From: an uncultured Agrobacterium sp.
Lineage (GTDB): Bacteria; Pseudomonadota; Alphaproteobacteria; Rhizobiales; Rhizobiaceae
Reading direction: 5' to 3'
DNA: 64,000 nt
Assembly: GCA_913777615.1 (NCBI GenBank)
Contig: CAJYTK010000005.1
Coordinates: 62,001-126,000 of the forward strand
Shown one piece after another: positions 62,532-64,000 of the stretch. Below the pieces are notes generated by a model. It had not been told where the DNA came from. It made no database searches and saw only the letters and a program-made list of their open reading frames with translations. The position numbers and the translations under genes are program-made. Numbering within the stretch: position 1 is the first letter of the stretch; each line of letters begins with the position of its first letter.

Positions 62532-64000
62532 ATGCAACGCGTGGAGGGGACCCTATTGCTGCCCGGGTGGATCATATTCGTCTCGGCTTTCGCCTATATC
62601 CTGCTGCTGTTTGCAGTGGCGAGTTACGGCGACCGCAAGAGCCGGCAGAAGACCGCTCCCAACACCGGGCGACCGGTGGTCTATGCTCTCAGCCTTGCGA
62701 TCTACTGTACCTCATGGACATACTTTGGCGGGGTCGGCCTTGCCTCGGAAAAAGGGCTCGAATTTCTCGGCATCTACATCGGTCCGATCCTGGCCTTCAC
62801 TCTCGGAATGCCGGTGATCCGCCGGATCGTGGAATTGGCCAAGGCGGAAAAGTTGACCTCGGTCGCGGATTTCATCGCCGCACGTTACGGCAAGAACCCG
62901 ACGGTGGCCATGATCGTCTCCGTCATCGCTCTGGTTGGCGCCATCCCCTATATTGCTCTGCAGTTGAAAGCCGTGTCGAGTTCAGTGGCCACCATGGTGG
63001 ACCCGCGCGACTACGGTATCGGCAGCGGAAATCTCTACTTCCTCGATCTACCGCTGATCGTAACGGTGGTGATGTCTGGATTTGCGATCATGTTCGGCAC
63101 GCGCCACACCGACGCGACAGAACATCAGGACGGGCTGATCCTCGCCATCTCGATGGAATCGGTCGTCAAGCTTCTGGCAATCTGCACGGCCGGTATTTAT
63201 GTCGTTTTCTTTCTGTTCGACGGGCCAGCACAGCTCTGGCGGCTTGCCTCTGAAAACGCGCAGGTGATGGAGGCGGTCTCGTACCAGACGCCAATCAGCC
63301 GCTGGATCATTCTCACCCTCCTGTCGGGCTTCGCCATCATCCTTCTGCCACGTCAGTTCCATGTCACGGTGGTCGAGAACCGAACGGCAAAGGAACTGCG
63401 AACGGCGGGATTTCTTTTGCCGCTCTATCTGGTGGCAATCAACATTTTCGTACTGCCCATTGCAATCGCCGGTCTACTGACATTGGGGAGCAATGGCGAC
63501 GCGGATCTTTATGTTCTTCAACTGCCGCTGTTCCATGGTGTGCCGATCGTTTCGCTGATCACATTCATCGGTGGTTTTTCCGCAGCTACCGCCATGGTGA
63601 TCGTCGCCTCCGTGGCGCTGTCGATCATGGTGTCCAACGACATCCTGATGCCGATTTTTCTGCGGCAAAAACTCCTGACCCGCTCGCCTCACAGCGATGA
63701 TTTTGCCAAGACACTATTGAATATCCGCCGAACCGCGATCTTCATCGTGCTGCTGCTCGGCTATTGCTATTACCGGGCAGCCGACAGCACATCAGGTTTG
63801 TCATCCATCGGGCTGCTTGCCTTTGCCGCAATCGCGCAAATGGCGCCTTCCCTGTTTGGCGGTCTGCTCTGGCGGCGGGCAAACGCACGTGGAGCTATTG
63901 CCGGACTTAGTTCAGGCTTCATCGTTTGGGCCTATCTCCTCTTCCTGCCAAGCCTGGGAGGACCCGACTACGCCTATGTTGCATCCGGGGTCTTGAGTTT
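62532..64000 (+). CDS. PutP-type transporter/sensor histidine kinase, N-terminal part (partial)
   Basis: An open frame runs from 62532 to the right edge (489 codons) without a stop and is cut by the window. It encodes a sodium:solute symporter-like domain with at least 11 hydrophobic segments: LPGWIIFVSAFAYILLLFAV, RPVVYALSLAIYCTSWTYFG, GVGLASEKGLEFLGIYIGP, AEKLTSVADFIAARYGKNPT. In rhizobia such domains are the N-terminal half of large hybrid histidine kinases; the kinase part would lie outside. The start may be the TTG at 62555, which has GGAGGGG 6 bases before it. Confidence 0.8.
   Translation, partial: MQRVEGTLLLPGWIIFVSAFAYILLLFAVASYGDRKSRQKTAPNTGRPVVYALSLAIYCTSWTYFGGVGLASEKGLEFLGIYIGPILAFTLGMPVIRRIVELAKAEKLTSVADFIAARYGKNPTVAMIVSVIALVGAIPYIALQLKAVSSSVATMVDPRDYGIGSGNLYFLDLPLIVTVVMSGFAIMFGTRHTDATEHQDGLILAISMESVVKLLAICTAGIYVVFFLFDGPAQLWRLASENAQVMEAVSYQTPISRWIILTLLSGFAIILLPRQFHVTVVENRTAKELRTAGFLLPLYLVAINIFVLPIAIAGLLTLGSNGDADLYVLQLPLFHGVPIVSLITFIGGFSAATAMVIVASVALSIMVSNDILMPIFLRQKLLTRSPHSDDFAKTLLNIRRTAIFIVLLLGYCYYRAADSTSGLSSIGLLAFAAIAQMAPSLFGGLLWRRANARGAIAGLSSGFIVWAYLLFLPSLGGPDYAYVASGVLS

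Overview
The window is a chromosomal segment of an alphaproteobacterium of the Rhizobium/Agrobacterium group (Rhizobiaceae). The evidence is the agl alpha-glucoside operon, the rhizobial motility genes motE, motC and rem, the flagellin regulators flaF/flbT, short flagellins with no central variable domain, UPF0262, and high-GC codon use. There is no sign of phage, plasmid, insertion sequence or CRISPR. About two thirds of the window is a flagellar/motility locus. The species and the comparative gene-order statements are inferences from memory, not from an alignment.

Layout. 1-640: the 3' end of an unknown + strand gene and a PilZ-like gene. 0.94-8.7 kb: the alpha-glucoside uptake and hydrolysis operon aglE-F-G-A-K (-) with divergent repressor gene aglR (+); two LacI-type operator palindromes lie between them and a double hairpin separates aglE from aglF. 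8.8-12.5 kb: a membrane protein, folD, and a Wzz-like polysaccharide co-polymerase. 12.7-18.9 kb: rod and ring operon flgB-flgC-fliE-flgG-flgA-flgI-motE-flgH-fliL-fliP (+). 19.1-23.9 kb: flhA-fliR-(FliJ-like)-flgJ-(FlgN-like)-(second FliL-like) (-). 24.2-26.4 kb: a large DUF1217 repeat protein (+). 26.4-32.3 kb: a housekeeping block (yacG, maf, infA, LMW phosphatase, UPF0262, hisD, DUF2948, murA, small basic protein) followed by tRNA-Thr(GGT). 32.8-45 kb: the second flagellar arm on the - strand (fliQ, flgD, flbT, flaF, flgL, flgK, flgE, rem, a lytic transglycosylase, fliK, motC, motB, a FliH-like gene). 45-49.5 kb: four flagellin genes (-), three of them followed by their own terminators. 49.9-51.8 kb: a GT41 (O-GlcNAc transferase-like) glycosyltransferase. 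51.9-54.6 kb: flgF-fliI-(periplasmic-domain protein) (-). 55.0-60.4 kb: motA-fliM-fliN-fliG, a terminator, then flhB and a small unknown gene (+). 60.6-64 kb: an aminotransferase, mscL, and the start of a PutP-type sensor kinase cut by the window edge.

How it works together. The window encodes the export gate and ATPase (FlhA, FlhB, FliP, FliQ, FliR, FliI, a probable FliH and a FliJ-like protein), the rod, rings and hook with hook-length control, the C-ring (FliG/M/N), the stator (MotA/B with rhizobial MotC/MotE), the junction proteins and filament, the class-II activator Rem, and FlaF/FlbT, which control flagellin output. The MS-ring gene fliF, the master regulators visN/visR and the che operon are absent here and presumably lie nearby.

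Most interesting signals: (1) a conserved leader in flaA, flaB and flaC mRNAs, with a CCGG hairpin followed by a GUCCCU box that can pair with the AGGGGC Shine-Dalgarno, a candidate FlbT/FlaF target; (2) a GT41 glycosyltransferase beside the flagellins; (3) candidate FliH, a second FliL-like protein and a PilP/GspC-like periplasmic protein among the unnamed flagellar genes; (4) a 726-aa DUF1217 repeat protein divergent from flhA; (5) a strong terminator and repeat-type palindromes between fliG and flhB.
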